Program-made: the position numbers and the translations under genes
Shown here: in pieces, positions 55,149 to 56,258 of the stretch
Position numbering within the stretch: the first letter of the stretch is position 1
Layout: every line of letters begins with the position of its first letter
Source: Corynebacterium rhinophilum
Lineage (GTDB): Bacteria > Actinomycetota > Actinomycetes > Mycobacteriales > Mycobacteriaceae
Assembly (NCBI RefSeq): GCF_030227225.1
Contig: NZ_JASPHQ010000017.1
Location: forward strand, 1 to 56,258
Reading direction: 5' to 3'
DNA length: 56,258 nt
The notes under the pieces: generated by a model
What the model was told of the DNA's origin: nothing
The model's input: the letters and a program-made list of their open reading frames with translations, nothing else
Database searches by the model: none

Positions 55149-56075
55149 ATGCTCTTTTCTATTTTGGACCGCGGAGCGGCAGGCACACTCGATGGGGTAG
55201 CCGAGCATGCGCAGCATGTGGAGCGGCTGGGTTTTCACAGGTTTTTCCTCGCCGAGCACCACGGGGTGCCGGGCATCCCCGCGGGCCAGCCGGGCATGTT
55301 GGCTGCGCACGTGGCGGCGCGCACGCAGCGCATTCGCGTGGGTACCGCAGGCATCATGGTGCTCAACCATCCACCGTTTCTGATTGCGGAACAAATCAAC
55401 CTCTTGGAAGCTCTATACCCGGGCAGGATTGATATTGGGCTGGGCTCCTCGGTGGGCTTTACGGAGCCGGTGCGCAAGGCGCTGCGCCAGGGTGAACCGT
55501 TGGAGCTCAAGCCACAGTTCGAGAACGAGGTCGAGACTTTGCTGCGGTACCTGCGCGGCGAGGAAGCGGTGACGGTGCGGCCCGAGTACGCGGGCACGCC
55601 CATCTATATCCTTGCGGGCTTCCGGTCGGTTGCGGTGGCCGCGCGGCTGGGCTTGGGCGTCATCCTGGGCGGGCCTGTAGAGATGCAGGAAAAGGCGGCC
55701 CGGCTCTACCGCGAGCATGCGCTTGCCGATGCCCCACCTATCATCTCCTCCCTCAATATCGCCGTAGCCGATACCGCGGACCAGGCCCGCGATCTTTTGC
55801 TGCCAGAGTCCTATGCAAAGGTCATGGCCCAGTCCACCGGGGAATTCGCGCCGCTTCGCCCGGCCCGCGAATTGGACCTAGAGGGGCTGACGAGTCAACA
55901 GCAGCGCCGCATCGACGAGTCCCTGAGCCACGATATTTGGGGGACGGTGGAGGACGTGGGGGAGGATCTAAGGGGCATCGGCAAGCGGCTGGGCGTCGAG
56001 GAGTTCCTGATTACCGGAGATATGCCCGATCTCGCTGGCAGGGCCCGCTCGGAGGAAATGGTGGTGGAGATATAA
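55149..56075 (+). CDS. LLM-class flavin-dependent oxidoreductase (bacterial luciferase-like)
   Basis: A 308-residue protein of the luciferase-like monooxygenase family using FMN or F420-type cofactors. RFFLAEHHGVPG, RIRVGTAGIMVLNHPP, PGRIDIGLGSS and a late AGFRSVAVAARLGLG segment are characteristic. The substrate is unknown. ATG 55149 (MLFSILDRG) gives the natural N terminus; ATG 55131 in frame is an alternative, with TACAAT (55115-55120) as a possible -10. Confidence 0.88.
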   Translation: MLFSILDRGAAGTLDGVAEHAQHVERLGFHRFFLAEHHGVPGIPAGQPGMLAAHVAARTQRIRVGTAGIMVLNHPPFLIAEQINLLEALYPGRIDIGLGSSVGFTEPVRKALRQGEPLELKPQFENEVETLLRYLRGEEAVTVRPEYAGTPIYILAGFRSVAVAARLGLGVILGGPVEMQEKAARLYREHALADAPPIISSLNIAVADTADQARDLLLPESYAKVMAQSTGEFAPLRPARELDLEGLTSQQQRRIDESLSHDIWGTVEDVGEDLRGIGKRLGVEEFLITGDMPDLAGRARSEEMVVEI

Positions 56076-56078
56076 AAA

Positions 56079-56099
56079 TCCCGAGCGCGAGGCTCGGGA
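56079..56099 (+). terminator. Hairpin downstream of the LLM oxidoreductase
   Basis: TCCCGAGC pairs perfectly with GCTCGGGA around a five-base loop, preceded by AAAAA on the plus strand. The T run is on the minus-strand side, so it could serve both directions. Confidence 0.7.
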
Positions 56100-56105
56100 C
56101 GTTGG

Positions 56106-56258
56106 GGTGGCTGACGGTGTCCGAATTCATGACTTATTTGACAGTCTGTTCCTGGGTAAGTGGTCGTGATGGTTGACAGGTCGGTCAAGTCCGTTTGAGT
56201 GGTGTTTCTACCTTTCGATAGAGCATGCAGTGTGATGGTGTCAGGGGCCAGCACGTGC
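56106..56258. other. Possible insertion-sequence end at the window border
   Basis: The last 150 bases differ from the neighbouring coding sequence, hold no convincing start codon with a ribosome-binding site, and contain several TTGACAG/CTGTCAA-type repeats near GTGTCCGAATTC. This layout is reminiscent of the non-coding end of an insertion sequence, but no transposase is visible before the window ends. The assignment is tentative. Confidence 0.25.

Overview
The window is a chromosomal segment of a Corynebacterium, most likely a facultatively anaerobic, host-associated species. The evidence is gene content and order: nrdHIE-gntR-nrdF-ctaD-serB, a dinG-pncB-clpS-murI-rph-rdgB block shared with mycobacteria, an alanyl-lipid synthase with its esterase, LdtA-type L,D-transpeptidase, a DtxR-type iron box and many probable leaderless GTG/ATG starts. 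G+C is high in nearly all genes. I cannot name the species from this sequence alone; pyruvate formate-lyase genes argue against C. glutamicum itself.

Layout. 1-1.6 kb: the 3' end of a 5S rRNA gene (end of an rrn operon), its terminator and a compositionally odd HNH/DUF222 gene. 1.7-10.4 kb: a MacB/FtsX-type ABC exporter, the convergent aminoacyl-lipid synthase/esterase pair, two CrcB fluoride-channel subunits and a divergent MauE/DsbA-like thiol-redox pair. 10.4-13.3 kb: tRNA-Ala and three secreted lipase/esterase-type proteins (one cutinase-like, two SGNH). 13.4-16.4 kb: fructosamine-kinase-like protein, nadE and a sugar transporter. 16.5-23.7 kb: Cys-free ribosomal protein bL36, class Ib ribonucleotide reductase (nrdHIE, nrdF) with two NrdR boxes, a GntR1-like regulator and ctaD. 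23.8-35.3 kb: serB, a PTH2-like gene, dinG, pncB, clpS, DUF2017, P1 peptidase, rhomboid, murI, an Rv1339-like metallo-hydrolase, rph, rdgB and two small membrane-protein genes; this closely follows M. tuberculosis Rv1329c-Rv1343c. 35.4-44.6 kb: tRNA-Leu, an NCS2 purine permease fused to an OHCU-decarboxylase-like domain, a split pyruvate formate-lyase operon, a prolyl-aminopeptidase-like hydrolase, an SPFH protein and a POT peptide transporter. 44.6-50.5 kb: bioA-bioD under a BioQ-like palindrome, a second HNH gene, tetR, bcp, DUF3618 and glutaminase. 50.5-56.3 kb: a DtxR-box siderophore ABC importer, tRNA-Lys, an L,D-transpeptidase lipoprotein, a luciferase-like oxidoreductase and a possible insertion-sequence end.

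The most notable system is the pyruvate formate-lyase operon at 37727-40961. The 695-residue catalytic protein carries the Cys-Cys active site but stops exactly before the glycyl-radical domain. That domain is a separate 83-residue protein (RVSGY motif) encoded 23 bp downstream and followed directly by the radical-SAM activase. This looks like an obligate two-subunit glycyl radical enzyme rather than a frameshift. Also worth attention are the permease-OHCU fusion whose decarboxylase residues appear substituted, the BioQ-like site shared by bioA and a divergent POT transporter, and a hairpin that contains the stop codons of two convergent genes.

All calls come from reading the sequence and remembered family motifs; no database search was run.
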